From a virus, in IMG/VR virus record IMGVR_UViG_3300037225_000423, positions 1 through 37,654 of that record: a stretch of 37,654 nt of DNA; one strand, given 5' to 3'. Made by a program: the position numbers and the translations under genes. Under the pieces are notes generated by a model. That model made no database searches. It saw only the letters and a program-made list of their open reading frames with translations, and was not told where the DNA came from. Shown one piece after another: positions 31,797-37,368 of the stretch; position 1 is the stretch's first letter, and each line of letters starts with the position of its first letter.

Positions 31797-32075
31797 TCAT
31801 CCGGGCACGTTCCCCGGCCCGAGTGGCAACACCAACTCTGGACATCCTGCAAGCTCATTAGTCCTATTGCCAGGGAAAACAGGTGAGTTGATGCTGTCGC
31901 TCGGAACGGTGAGCGCCGCTTCCCGTGCGCGCTTCTCGCGCAGCCAGCGCACGAAGTCGGGGCAGACCACCTCGGCAAAGAGGGAAACCGGAAGGACGTT
32001 CTTCTCCACTACCAGAAAATGTTGGGTCCATCGGCTCTCGCGCATCGGTGTCGTGGCTGTGGGGGTTTTAGGCAT
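31797..32075 (-). CDS. Hypothetical protein downstream of the HNH gene
   Basis: The product is 92 residues from an ATG at 32075 with GGAGG six bases upstream, overlapping the HNH stop. It has a helical basic core (VCPDFVRWLREKRAREAALT) and a Pro/Gly-rich tail. It is not recognised. Codon use differs little from its neighbours. Confidence 0.5.
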   Translation of the reverse strand: MPKTPTATTPMRESRWTQHFLVVEKNVLPVSLFAEVVCPDFVRWLREKRAREAALTVPSDSINSPVFPGNRTNELAGCPELVLPLGPGNVPG

Positions 32076-32673
32076 TGGCGGCCTCCGTGTATGGCTGTAG
32101 GATCGTCGAAAATGACTCCTGTGCCTGCTGTAGAGGGCCAAGAATCAATTCTGTGGTGAAAGTGGTACTCGGATGCCCTTCGTCCGAAATGAACGGTTTT
32201 TCGCCGCTCAGCGCAGGCGCTTTCCACGACAAGCTACGCACGATCCTTCCCATGGTTGTCGGGGAGATGTGAAACTCCCTGGCTAGTGCCCCGACGTGCT
32301 CGCCAGCCGCGTATCTTTGGCGAAGCTCCGAGGCTTGCGAAGGCGCCAACCTGACACTTTTGGTCCCAAGTTCCTTTCCTGGTAGCCGCCCCTTCTTGGC
32401 TGCATCCTGCATGTTCTCCGTGCGTGTTCCAGCAAACAGGTGCGTCGGGTTGCAACACGGTGGATAGTCGCAAGTGTGACAAGCCAAATAACCAGCCGGC
32501 AGTGGGCCATAAGTCAGCTCGTAGGCAATCTTCGCTGCTGTTCCACGCTTGTCGCTACAGCGAGCGAAGCCGTAGGTGTTTGGCGTTATGCCGGTTCTGC
32601 GATTGCGCCACGGCCAGCAGGCATCAGGACCGCCAGACTTGTCTATTTGTGCCCAGAATTGATTTTCGGTCAT
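32068..32673 (-). CDS. HNH endonuclease with C-terminal helix-turn-helix
   Basis: The product is 201 residues from an ATG at 32673 that overlaps the Cro-like stop. The N-terminal half is an HNH_3-type nuclease: ACWPWRNRRTG, YELTYGPLPAGYLACHTCDY, CCNPTHLFAGTRTENMQDA. Residues of about 108-145 (LAPSQASELRQRYAAGEHVG, ALAREFHISPTTMGRIV) form a resolvase-like helix-turn-helix. This architecture is common in free-standing phage homing endonucleases. It sits directly after the Cro-like gene, so it would be expressed early. Confidence 0.88.
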   Translation of the reverse strand: MTENQFWAQIDKSGGPDACWPWRNRRTGITPNTYGFARCSDKRGTAAKIAYELTYGPLPAGYLACHTCDYPPCCNPTHLFAGTRTENMQDAAKKGRLPGKELGTKSVRLAPSQASELRQRYAAGEHVGALAREFHISPTTMGRIVRSLSWKAPALSGEKPFISDEGHPSTTFTTELILGPLQQAQESFSTILQPYTEAANA

Positions 32674-32888
32674 GCCGTCTGCTCCTGGCACTCTTGACCG
32701 TTGCCAAACACGAAAGCGGCGGCCACATACCCGTACACGTCAGCAAAGTTGCCTCGAAACGATGGGGTTACCGGGGTCTTGCCGTTGAGGATGCGGCTCA
32801 GATGTTCCTCGGCAATTCCGAGTTTTGCAGCCATCTCGCGCTGCGTCATGTTGTTTGCTGCTAAGAACTGCCGTAATCCTTCGGTCAT
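32670..32888 (-). CDS. Cro-like XRE regulator
   Basis: The product is 72 residues from an ATG at 32888 with GAGG five bases upstream. The N-terminal HTH is LRQFLAANNMTQREMAAKLG followed by IAEEHLSRILNGKTPVTPS. It is the first gene of the minus-strand early operon and is divergent from a second XRE gene, with operators between. A Cro or early repressor role is inferred. Confidence 0.75.
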   Translation of the reverse strand: MTEGLRQFLAANNMTQREMAAKLGIAEEHLSRILNGKTPVTPSFRGNFADVYGYVAAAFVFGNGQECQEQTA

Positions 32889-32904
32889 ATGCACCTCGTC
32901 TGAT

Positions 32905-32918
32905 TGACTAACTAGTCA
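32905..32918. promoter_or_regulatory. Operator half-site pair 1 (TGACTA-AC-TAGTCA)
   Basis: A perfect 6-bp inverted repeat with a two-base spacer overlaps the start region of the cro-like transcript. It shares ACTAGTCA with the larger operator at 32927-32956. Confidence 0.55.
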
Positions 32919-32920
32919 TT

Positions 32921-32949
32921 AGTATAAGCCTACTTGACAAACTAGTCAA
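32921..32949 (-). promoter_or_regulatory. Promoter of the minus-strand early operon
   Basis: On the minus strand TTGACT (32944-32949) and TATACT (32921-32926) are spaced by 17 bases. The transcript would begin near 32914 and carry a short leader with GAGG before ATG 32888. The -35 box lies inside the 30-base palindrome, so binding there would block the promoter. Confidence 0.7.
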
Positions 32950-32956
32950 GTAGGCT
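32927..32956. promoter_or_regulatory. Operator 2, 30-base inverted repeat
   Basis: AGCCTACTTGAC and GTCAAGTAGGCT are perfect 12-base arms around the centre AAACTA. The repeat covers the -35 box of the cro-like promoter. It is the strongest candidate operator for the two XRE proteins. Confidence 0.65.
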
Positions 32957-33014
32957 AGGGGGGCAATTTGACACGAATATCAACATTTGCGGGGGCAGGT
33001 GGCATATTCTGCGA

Positions 33015-33020
33015 TATAAT
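33015..33020 (+). promoter_or_regulatory. -10 box of a leaderless repressor transcript
   Basis: TATAAT lies six bases before the ATG at 33027, placing the transcription start at the start codon. No Shine-Dalgarno sequence is present and no good -35 box is seen at 17 bases, which would suit a promoter that needs activation. Leaderless repressor mRNA is known for lambda cI made from PRM. Confidence 0.5.
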
Positions 33021-33026
33021 TGCGAT

Positions 33027-33254
33027 ATGGGTGCAAAGATTGGGGAGAATATAAGAGCACGGCGTCAATGGCTAGGTCTACGGCAAGAGGACGTGGCCGA
33101 ACGCGCGCGGAACTATGCTGAGGGGCATTCGATCAAAGACGAAACGTTATCAAGAATTGAAACTGGCAACAATGAACCGGGAGCATGGATGATACAGGCA
33201 CTTGCTCACGCTCTGGAGACAACTAGCGACTATATACTCGGCTTGGTGCAGTAA
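33027..33254 (+). CDS. XRE-family repressor-like protein
   Basis: The 75-residue protein is a bare XRE HTH: KIGENIRARRQWLGLRQEDV, AERARNYAEGHSIKDETLSR, IETGNNEPGAWMIQALAHAL. It lacks the C-terminal oligomerisation or self-cleavage domain of classical CI. It is divergent from the Cro-like gene and adjacent to shared operators. A lysogeny repressor role is likely but not certain. Confidence 0.75.
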   Translation: MGAKIGENIRARRQWLGLRQEDVAERARNYAEGHSIKDETLSRIETGNNEPGAWMIQALAHALETTSDYILGLVQ

Positions 33255-33298
33255 GGATCAGGCGGCCTAACCGATGAAGGGGGGGATGGCCGCTGAGT

Positions 33299-33312
33299 GT
33301 TTGCACGCGAAC
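33299..33312. promoter_or_regulatory. Near-palindrome GTTTGCACGCGAAC (site c)
   Basis: This site lies in the 257-base gap between the repressor gene and the next plus-strand promoter. It is one base pair off a perfect palindrome at each of two positions and matches the other GTTYGCRCGCRAAC sites. The same gap holds a hairpin and a promoter (separate entries). Confidence 0.35.
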
Positions 33313-33356
33313 ATGCGAGACCCTGGGCGCGCGATCAACCAGGAACTCACCACAGC

Positions 33357-33381
33357 GAGGCCCGGCGACGAACCGGGCCTC
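33357..33381 (+). terminator. Hairpin after the repressor gene, possible terminator
   Basis: GAGGCCCGG and CCGGGCCTC form a 9-bp stem with a seven-base loop. It is followed by ATGCTAAAAATTT rather than a T-run, so it is not a standard intrinsic terminator. It separates the repressor from the next promoter. Confidence 0.4.
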
Positions 33382-33438
33382 ATGCTAAAAATTTCCATCC
33401 TCCGGCAAAAACTCGTTGAAAACTCGTGGCGAAAGGTA

Positions 33439-33467
33439 TTGGCAAAGCTATATAGCTATGCTATAAT
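33439..33467 (+). promoter_or_regulatory. Promoter of the plus-strand small-gene operon
   Basis: TTGGCA (33439-33444) and TATAAT (33462-33467) are spaced by 17 bases. The spacer contains the 12-base palindrome AGCTATATAGCT (33446-33457), a possible operator. The transcript would start about 40 bases before the gene at 33512, which has CAGGAG upstream of its ATG. Confidence 0.7.
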
Positions 33468-33511
33468 ACGGTCACAGTAAGAAAAGAAACAACCACCCAG
33501 GAGCAGATACG

Positions 33512-33829
33512 ATGGCAAGCAAGCTAATCAAGACGGTAAAACGATACGTGAAGGAAAACGAAGTTCGGGTTTACGTCGATGCAGTGAGCGGCCACCGTGG
33601 CTGCAGGTATATCACCGGCAACCGCTGGCAGCCGAAGGGGACCATCGAAGGCACCTTGACCGCCGAAGAGTGGGCCGAAGCCCGGTCGATCAGCGTTTAT
33701 GACGGCAAGTGGACTACCTGCTACGACTGCAACAAAGAACCCAAGTTGGTCGCAGTGACCAGCCGCAGGACCGCATTCGACGACCCGAGCGAGTGGGCAG
33801 CGATGACCGGACGCGACGGCTCCGAGTAA
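33512..33829 (+). CDS. Hypothetical protein, first gene of the plus operon
   Basis: The 105-residue protein starts at an ATG with AGGAG upstream. The chain is basic at the start (SKLIKTVKRYVKENEVRVYV) and has a TTCYDCNKEPK knuckle near residue 70 that could bind metal or a nucleic acid. No family is recognised. It follows a strong promoter directly. Confidence 0.6.
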   Translation: MASKLIKTVKRYVKENEVRVYVDAVSGHRGCRYITGNRWQPKGTIEGTLTAEEWAEARSISVYDGKWTTCYDCNKEPKLVAVTSRRTAFDDPSEWAAMTGRDGSE

Positions 33830-33845
33830 GGAAGGATCAAACCCC

Positions 33846-33868
33846 GCCGGCGGGTGAACCAAGCCGGC
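33846..33868 (+). other. Leader hairpin with GCCGGC repeats
   Basis: Two GCCGGC units 11 bases apart can pair in the 54-base gap before the 48-residue gene, just upstream of its AGGAG. It belongs to the set of GC-rich leader hairpins in this operon. Confidence 0.35.
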
Positions 33869-33883
33869 ACAGGAGAATGCACC

Positions 33884-34030
33884 ATGAAACCAAGCAAGGC
33901 AGACAAGGAAGCAGACGAGCACCTGCTCGATCTGGAGCAGGAAGACGCTGAGCGGCGAGAGGCAGATCATATCTTGCAAATCTACGCCGGGGAAGAGCGG
34001 AACTACGACAATGAGCAAGCCAACAACTAG
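33884..34030 (+). CDS. 48-residue acidic protein
   Basis: An ATG at 33884 with AGGAG eight bases upstream opens a 48-codon frame (MKPSKADKEADEHLLDLEQE onwards, ending NEQANN). The product is highly charged and helical. It overlaps the next gene by 20 bases. The function is unknown; small acidic early proteins are sometimes host-takeover or DNA-mimic factors. Confidence 0.6.
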   Translation: MKPSKADKEADEHLLDLEQEDAERREADHILQIYAGEERNYDNEQANN

Positions 34031-34319
34031 CCTTTACATCCGTGCCGATACCCGCCCGCTGGCCGCGGCGGCCAAGCGCCGTGGCTACACTCAGACCCGC
34101 GGCGCGGGCGCCGGCGAACTACCGAGCGTGTCGCAGTTTATCGGCGCCCTGGCTGCCGGCGAGCTTGTCGCCGTCGGTCCGGTCATGGCCTGGCGAGACG
34201 TGACAAACGGACTGTGCAAGGCTCTCGCAACGTACGACCTGACCGATCGTGAGCGCGAGTCGCTCGAAACGATCTTGCACCAGATCGAAGTCGAGGGCGA
34301 CTTCACCGCAGACGACTGA
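34011..34319 (+). CDS. Hypothetical protein
   Basis: The 102-residue protein begins MSKPTTSLYIRADTRPLAAA, has a Gly-rich basic loop, then a helical domain (VSQFIGALAAGELVAVGPVM) and an acidic tail. It starts inside the preceding gene. No family is recognised with certainty. Its stop lies in a segment repeated after the gene ending at 37296. Confidence 0.55.
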   Translation: MSKPTTSLYIRADTRPLAAAAKRRGYTQTRGAGAGELPSVSQFIGALAAGELVAVGPVMAWRDVTNGLCKALATYDLTDRERESLETILHQIEVEGDFTADD

Positions 34320-34347
34320 CACACCACGCCGGGTCGCGCGACCCGGC
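34308..34347 (+). repeat. Dispersed repeat with hairpin, copy 1
   Basis: GCAGACGACTGA and the following CACC, then a perfect 20-base palindrome (34328-34347), match 37303-37343. The palindrome forms a GC-rich hairpin, and two further small hairpins follow before the GAGGAG of the next gene. Confidence 0.5.
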
Positions 34348-34386
34348 AGCACAGGGGGCTGCGACCCTAACGCAGAGGAGAACAAA

Positions 34387-35049
34387 ATGAATTGGCAGGA
34401 ATGGACAAGGACGGCAGAGGGCGAGAAATCACTTCTAGAGAAACTGGAAGCACCTTCACCTTACCGACCAATCCGCCTAACCGCCACAGGAGGCCACCCG
34501 ATGAACCAGCCGATCACCGCACCCACAGGAGGAACCATGAAACTGCAAACCTACACCATCGCCGATATCCGTTCGTTGCACCCATGCTACGACCCGACCC
34601 GCTACCTGCCCGAAACGTGGACAGGCACCGCCGTGGACGTGCTGAAAGTCGCCGCCTGCCCGGCGGAGGATCGTCTGTGGGTGGTCACGCAGTGGCTGGA
34701 CGACCGCACGCTGCGGCTATTTGCCGTCTGGTGCGCACGCCAGGCGCTGGCGCTGATCGCAAACCCCGCCCCCCCCAGCGTGGCGGCCTGCGATATGGCG
34801 GAGCGATTCGCCAACGGCCAGGCGAGCGCGGATGAGTTGGACGCAGCCGGGGCCGCAGCCAGGAACGCAGCCTGGGACGCAGCCTGGGCCGTAGCCTGGG
34901 ACGCAGCCGGGGACGCAGCCGGGAACGCAGCCTGGGACGCAGCCAGGGCCGCAGCCAGGGCCGCAGCCAGGGCCGCAGCCTGGGACGCAGCCAGGGCCGC
35001 AGCCGGGGACGCGCAGATCGCGCACCTGATCGAAATGCTGGAGGAGTGA
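34387..35049 (+). CDS. Ala-rich tetrapeptide-repeat protein with three candidate starts
   Basis: Three in-frame ATGs have good ribosome sites: 34387 (GAGGAG), 34501 (AGGAGG) and 34537 (AGGAGG). The widely seen form starts at MKLQTYTIADIRSLHPCYDP. The folded part continues with YLPETWTGTAVDVLKVA and LRLFAVWCARQALALIANP, then DMAERFANGQASADELDAAG. Residues from about 34842 are some 14 tetrapeptides of the form [DNA]-A-A-[WRG], encoded by 12-base tandem repeats. The tail IAHLIEMLEE closes the protein. Such Ala-rich proteins are common in phages of environmental bacteria; the function is unknown. Confidence 0.65.
   Translation: MNWQEWTRTAEGEKSLLEKLEAPSPYRPIRLTATGGHPMNQPITAPTGGTMKLQTYTIADIRSLHPCYDPTRYLPETWTGTAVDVLKVAACPAEDRLWVVTQWLDDRTLRLFAVWCARQALALIANPAPPSVAACDMAERFANGQASADELDAAGAAARNAAWDAAWAVAWDAAGDAAGNAAWDAARAAARAAARAAAWDAARAAAGDAQIAHLIEMLEE
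34842..35016 (+). repeat. Imperfect 12-bp tandem repeats (coding)
   Basis: Units such as GCAGCCTGGGAC and GCAGCCAGGGCC repeat about 14 times inside the Ala-rich gene. The reading frame is kept and variation is mostly W/R/G and D/N/A changes. Copy number could vary by slippage. The reverse strand is also open here but is only a mirror of the repeat. Confidence 0.75.
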
Positions 35050-35363
35050 TGAAACCCGCAGCGAAACCCGCCGGCGCCGTCACCTATCGCCAGCACACGA
35101 TCGTCGTCGAGCCCGGCCCGAACGCCGGCCTCTACCAGTACACCGCCACCTGGAGCGGCGAAACGACTGGCCACACGTTTGGCCGCACGCCCGCCGGGGC
35201 GCGCCAGTCGGCCAGGGCCGCGATCAACCGGGCCATCGACGGCACGGCCGCCCAGCAGCGCGCAATGGGGTTACGAGAACGGGGCGGGCTGGTAGGTAAA
35301 ACGAAGGGCCGGAACGCCCGTGAAGCATTCCGGCCCCCATCCAAAGGAGTTGAATCTCAATGA
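35049..35363 (+). CDS. Hypothetical protein ending in the duplicated ERGGLVGKTK segment
   Basis: The product is 104 residues from an ATG at 35049 that overlaps the previous TGA. The N-terminal domain is beta-rich (AVTYRQHTIVVEPGPNAGLY, then QYTATWSGETTGHTFG) with a helix (ARQSARAAINRAIDG). The last 30 codons overlap the duplicated leader element, whose hairpin is thus also coding here. The stop overlaps the next ATG. Confidence 0.6.
   Translation: MKPAAKPAGAVTYRQHTIVVEPGPNAGLYQYTATWSGETTGHTFGRTPAGARQSARAAINRAIDGTAAQQRAMGLRERGGLVGKTKGRNAREAFRPPSKGVESQ
35277..35362 (+). repeat. Duplicated leader element, plus-strand copy
   Basis: This copy matches 31457-31541 on the other strand: GAACGGGGCGGGCTGGTAGG, AAAACGAAGG, a hairpin (35306-35317 with 35325-35336, one C-A mismatch), AAAGGAG and an ATG at 35360. 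Against the other copy, an A-T pair has become G-C and a G-C pair has become A-T, keeping the stem. Confidence 0.55.
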
Positions 35364-35662
35364 ACAGAGTACAGCAAAACGAGTTACTTGTCAACCGGGT
35401 CGATCTGGCGAGCGCCGTCATGGTCGCGCTGCCGACACTGTGCGAGCCGGTCGAAGATCAGCACAGCTTTTTCTGGGTGGCGACCGACTCGGACGACATC
35501 CGCTATTACGGCCAGAGCGCGCTGGACTGCGAGCGCCAGTTTGCGGCCGAGCTGGTGCGCTTGGCCGTGTGCGTCGGCAACGGCAACGCGGAAGCGGTTG
35601 CGGAGCGGTGGCACGACAGCGAGACCACCGATCGTGAGGAGATGGAGGGATGGCTGACGTGA
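35360..35662 (+). CDS. Hypothetical protein of the duplicated cassette
   Basis: The 100-residue protein starts with MNRVQQNELLVNRVDLASAV and has a WVATDSDDIRYYGQSALDCE segment. It is acidic and soluble. It holds the same place relative to the leader hairpin and tiny membrane ORF as the gene at 31236, with only faint N-terminal similarity. The function is unknown. Confidence 0.6.
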   Translation: MNRVQQNELLVNRVDLASAVMVALPTLCEPVEDQHSFFWVATDSDDIRYYGQSALDCERQFAAELVRLAVCVGNGNAEAVAERWHDSETTDREEMEGWLT

Positions 35663-35712
35663 GCATCTTCGAGGGCGTCGTGTGGTTCATCGTCGGCGCC
35701 GTGCCTTTTTGA
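35659..35712 (+). CDS. 17-codon ORF (SIFEGVVWFIVGAVPF), probably a truncated paralogue
   Basis: A GTG at 35659 overlaps the previous TGA and has GGAGGG upstream. The frame ends at TGA 35710-35712 right after a run of five T. A -1 slip at TTTTT would read on through LIAAVPGWLNRRQPAGT, giving a membrane helix with a basic tail like that of the ORF at 31135-31224. It is either a frameshift-disrupted gene or a slippage-dependent one. Confidence 0.4.
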   Translation: MSIFEGVVWFIVGAVPF

Positions 35713-35724
35713 TAGCCGCCGTGC

Positions 35725-35751
35725 CCGGCTGGCTGAACCGTCGCCAGCCGG
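35725..35751 (+). other. Leader hairpin before the gene at 35776
   Basis: CCGGCTGGC and GCCAGCCGG form a 9-bp stem with a nine-base loop, 14 bases before GGAGG of the next gene. It overlaps the possible slippage extension of the tiny ORF. Confidence 0.5.
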
Positions 35752-35775
35752 CCGGGACATTCGTGGAGGAATCCC

Positions 35776-36216
35776 GTGGAACACAATGTGCTGGACCAGT
35801 TGATTGCCAAATTTCCGACTTTCGATCCTGACTTTCGCCCGGAGGAGCAAACTGCCTGGTTCGCCGGCTTTGACCGGCTGCTGACCATCATCACGGCCTT
35901 CGAGCGTCAGGAAGCTGCCCGGGAGACCGTGCCGGCCCCGATCGTCGAGCCCGTGCCGACGCCCGGACGCAACGGCACAGTTGTCGTCCCCCCCCGCCGG
36001 CCGGGCAACGCCGTGATCACCGCCACCAACATGGTCGACATCCGGCGCCTGGTCACCGCCGGGCATTCGGCCCGTGCGATCGCCGAGGAGCTCGGCTTGC
36101 CACAGGCGGCCGTGGGCAGTTGGTGCACCAGGATCCGTAAGGAGGCCGCTGCCGGCGAGGCCGGGTTTCGTGACGGCAGCCGTGCCGCCACCGGCCAGCA
36201 GCATGACGCCGCCTGA
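35776..36216 (+). CDS. Helix-turn-helix DNA-binding protein
   Basis: The 146-residue protein starts at a GTG with GGAGG upstream. The N-terminal part (KFPTFDPDFRPEEQTAWFAG) is of a type seen in other phage early proteins; a Pro-rich linker follows. Residues of about 85-123 are a resolvase/homeodomain-like HTH (IRRLVTAGHSARAIAEELGL, PQAAVGSWCTRIRKE). A regulatory role in the plus operon is possible. Confidence 0.65.
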   Translation: MEHNVLDQLIAKFPTFDPDFRPEEQTAWFAGFDRLLTIITAFERQEAARETVPAPIVEPVPTPGRNGTVVVPPRRPGNAVITATNMVDIRRLVTAGHSARAIAEELGLPQAAVGSWCTRIRKEAAAGEAGFRDGSRAATGQQHDAA

Positions 36217-36436
36217 GAGCGCCGTCGCCGGCGAGATCTTGGAGCCTGGTGCGCCGTTTAGTTTCATCCTGTACGCCCCTCCCCAGTTGGCCATCGTTGC
36301 CGGCGAACGCTGGTGCGCCAAATGCGGCGAGAGTATCTTCGCCGGCGACGTCGTCTGTTCCCGTTGCGGCAGCCGGCAGGGAGTCGATCCGCTGACCGTC
36401 CTGCAGCCGCACGAATATCGCCGGGCTGCGGTGTGA
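36203..36436 (+). CDS. Small zinc-ribbon protein
   Basis: The product is 77 residues from an ATG at 36203 overlapping the previous gene; the frame extends further upstream but only inside that gene. The zinc ribbon is WCAKCGESIFAGDVVCSRCG with four Cys. There is no strong ribosome site, so translation is probably coupled. The function is unknown. Confidence 0.55.
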   Translation: MTPPESAVAGEILEPGAPFSFILYAPPQLAIVAGERWCAKCGESIFAGDVVCSRCGSRQGVDPLTVLQPHEYRRAAV

Positions 36437-36476
36437 AGCCCGCCGGGACATTCGCACCATCCGAAGTGAGGAACCC

Positions 36477-36728
36477 ATGAATTACGCAGAAACAATTGTC
36501 GGGTCGTTCACCCTGAAGCATACCCGCGTCAAATCCGTGCGCGCCGACCTGTTGGCCGGCAGTATTTCGGTGACGTTCGTGGTCACCCTGGACGAAGAGA
36601 GCCTGCGCGCGGGCAAGCATCTGCAGCACCTGTTCGGGGACGATGACGTCAGCCTGGACCTGACCGTCACAGAGAAACGGTGGCAGCCACTTCGTGAGCG
36701 AACGCAGGGCCAAGGCTCGCGGGATTGA
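36477..36728 (+). CDS. Hypothetical protein
   Basis: The 83-residue protein has GTGAGG upstream of its ATG. It has an N-terminal beta-rich part (TIVGSFTLKHTRVKSVRADL, then SISVTFVVTLDEESL) and a basic C-terminal tail. No family is recognised. Confidence 0.5.
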   Translation: MNYAETIVGSFTLKHTRVKSVRADLLAGSISVTFVVTLDEESLRAGKHLQHLFGDDDVSLDLTVTEKRWQPLRERTQGQGSRD

Positions 36729-36930
36729 TGCCGGCCAGGTGCCGACGATGGAACAGATCACGGCGAAGGCCGGTGAGATTCTGAGCAGCCGCAAGGCCGT
36801 CCCCGCCAAAGGCAACGGCCACGACCCGGTAAGCATGAAGGGATACTCCGTCGGAACGCCAGTCTTCGCCCTGGCCTTTGGCAAAGACGTTCCCGAGGCA
36901 GTCGTCAAGGCGATCGCGTCCTGGAAATAG
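36694..36930 (+). CDS. Hypothetical protein
   Basis: The 78-residue protein starts at a GTG inside the previous gene without a strong ribosome site, so reinitiation or coupling is needed. It has a helical region (VPTMEQITAKAGEILSSRK), a Gly/Ser turn and a hydrophobic C-terminal helix (DVPEAVVKAIASWK). The function is unknown. Confidence 0.45.
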   Translation: MSERRAKARGIDAGQVPTMEQITAKAGEILSSRKAVPAKGNGHDPVSMKGYSVGTPVFALAFGKDVPEAVVKAIASWK

Positions 36931-36942
36931 TATTCACGCCCC

Positions 36943-36964
36943 GCTGGCCGGGCAAAAGGCCAGC
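36943..36964 (+). other. Leader hairpin before the last plus-strand gene
   Basis: GCTGGCC and GGCCAGC pair around GGGCAAAA, directly followed by AGGAGAACACC and the ATG at 36976. It is the cleanest case of a hairpin abutting a ribosome site in this operon. Confidence 0.5.
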
Positions 36965-36975
36965 AGGAGAACACC

Positions 36976-37296
36976 ATGAAATTGTCCTACGTTGATCTGC
37001 TCGGAGATGGGCAGCGACACGAGATCGCCGCCGCCGTGACCGCGGACCACCCCGCATCGAGCTACGGTATCCCGGTCGTCGTGCTGCCGGATGGCGAGTC
37101 GCTGGACGTGGCCTCGTGGATGATGCTCAACTACCAGGTAGTCAAGGCGACACCGGACGAATTTGAGGCATTGCATCGGGCACTCAGTCCGTACACCATT
37201 CCTACGGCTGCGGCGACCCTCGGCTCAATCAAGTCACAGCGCAAAGCCGCCGCCAGCGCAGCCAATGGCCGCAAGGGTGGCCGGCCGAAGAAGTAG
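36976..37296 (+). CDS. Hypothetical protein with basic AT-hook-like tail
   Basis: The 106-residue protein starts at an ATG with AGGAG upstream. The first 75 residues are a mixed alpha-beta domain (HEIAAAVTADHPASSYGIPV, then VVLPDGESLDVASWMMLNYQ). The last 21 residues are strongly basic and end GRKGGRPKK, similar to an AT-hook, suggesting DNA contact. It is the last gene of the plus operon. Confidence 0.55.
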   Translation: MKLSYVDLLGDGQRHEIAAAVTADHPASSYGIPVVVLPDGESLDVASWMMLNYQVVKATPDEFEALHRALSPYTIPTAAATLGSIKSQRKAAASAANGRKGGRPKK

Positions 37297-37302
37297 CCAA
37301 AA

Positions 37303-37343
37303 GCAGACGACTGATGCACCGCGCCGGGCCAACCACCCGGCGC
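37303..37343 (+). repeat. Dispersed repeat with hairpin, copy 2 (operon end)
   Basis: GCAGACGACTGATGCACC followed by the stem GCGCCGGG/CCCGGCGC (37321-37343) repeats the segment at 34308-34347. Here it lies after the last plus-strand gene and before the convergent minus-strand gene. It may serve as a terminator or mRNA end, but no T-run follows. Confidence 0.45.
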
Positions 37344-37354
37344 ATTCGCGCGGT

Positions 37355-37368
37355 GTTCGCACGCAAAC
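37355..37368. promoter_or_regulatory. Near-palindrome GTTCGCACGCAAAC (site d)
   Basis: This copy of the GTTYGCRCGCRAAC pattern lies between the convergent operon ends, 11 bases after the hairpin of the dispersed repeat. No gene covers it with confidence. Confidence 0.35.

Noticed and set aside
31649-31978. Minus-strand frame of 109 codons around the gap at 31.6-31.8 kb
   Set aside because: It overlaps the better supported 92-residue gene in another frame and has arginine- and alanine-rich shadow composition.
33274-33480. Plus-strand frame of 68 codons between the repressor and the next promoter
   Set aside because: It has no ribosome site, runs through a hairpin and across the promoter at 33439-33467, and shows no recognisable composition.
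34842-35016. Possible CRISPR array because of regularly spaced short repeats
   Set aside because: The units are 12-base coding tandem repeats without unique spacers, in frame with an Ala-rich protein.
34717-35025. Minus-strand frame of alternating PGC and GPGCV repeats
   Set aside because: It is the mirror of the 12-base tandem repeats of the Ala-rich plus-strand gene and has no ribosome site.
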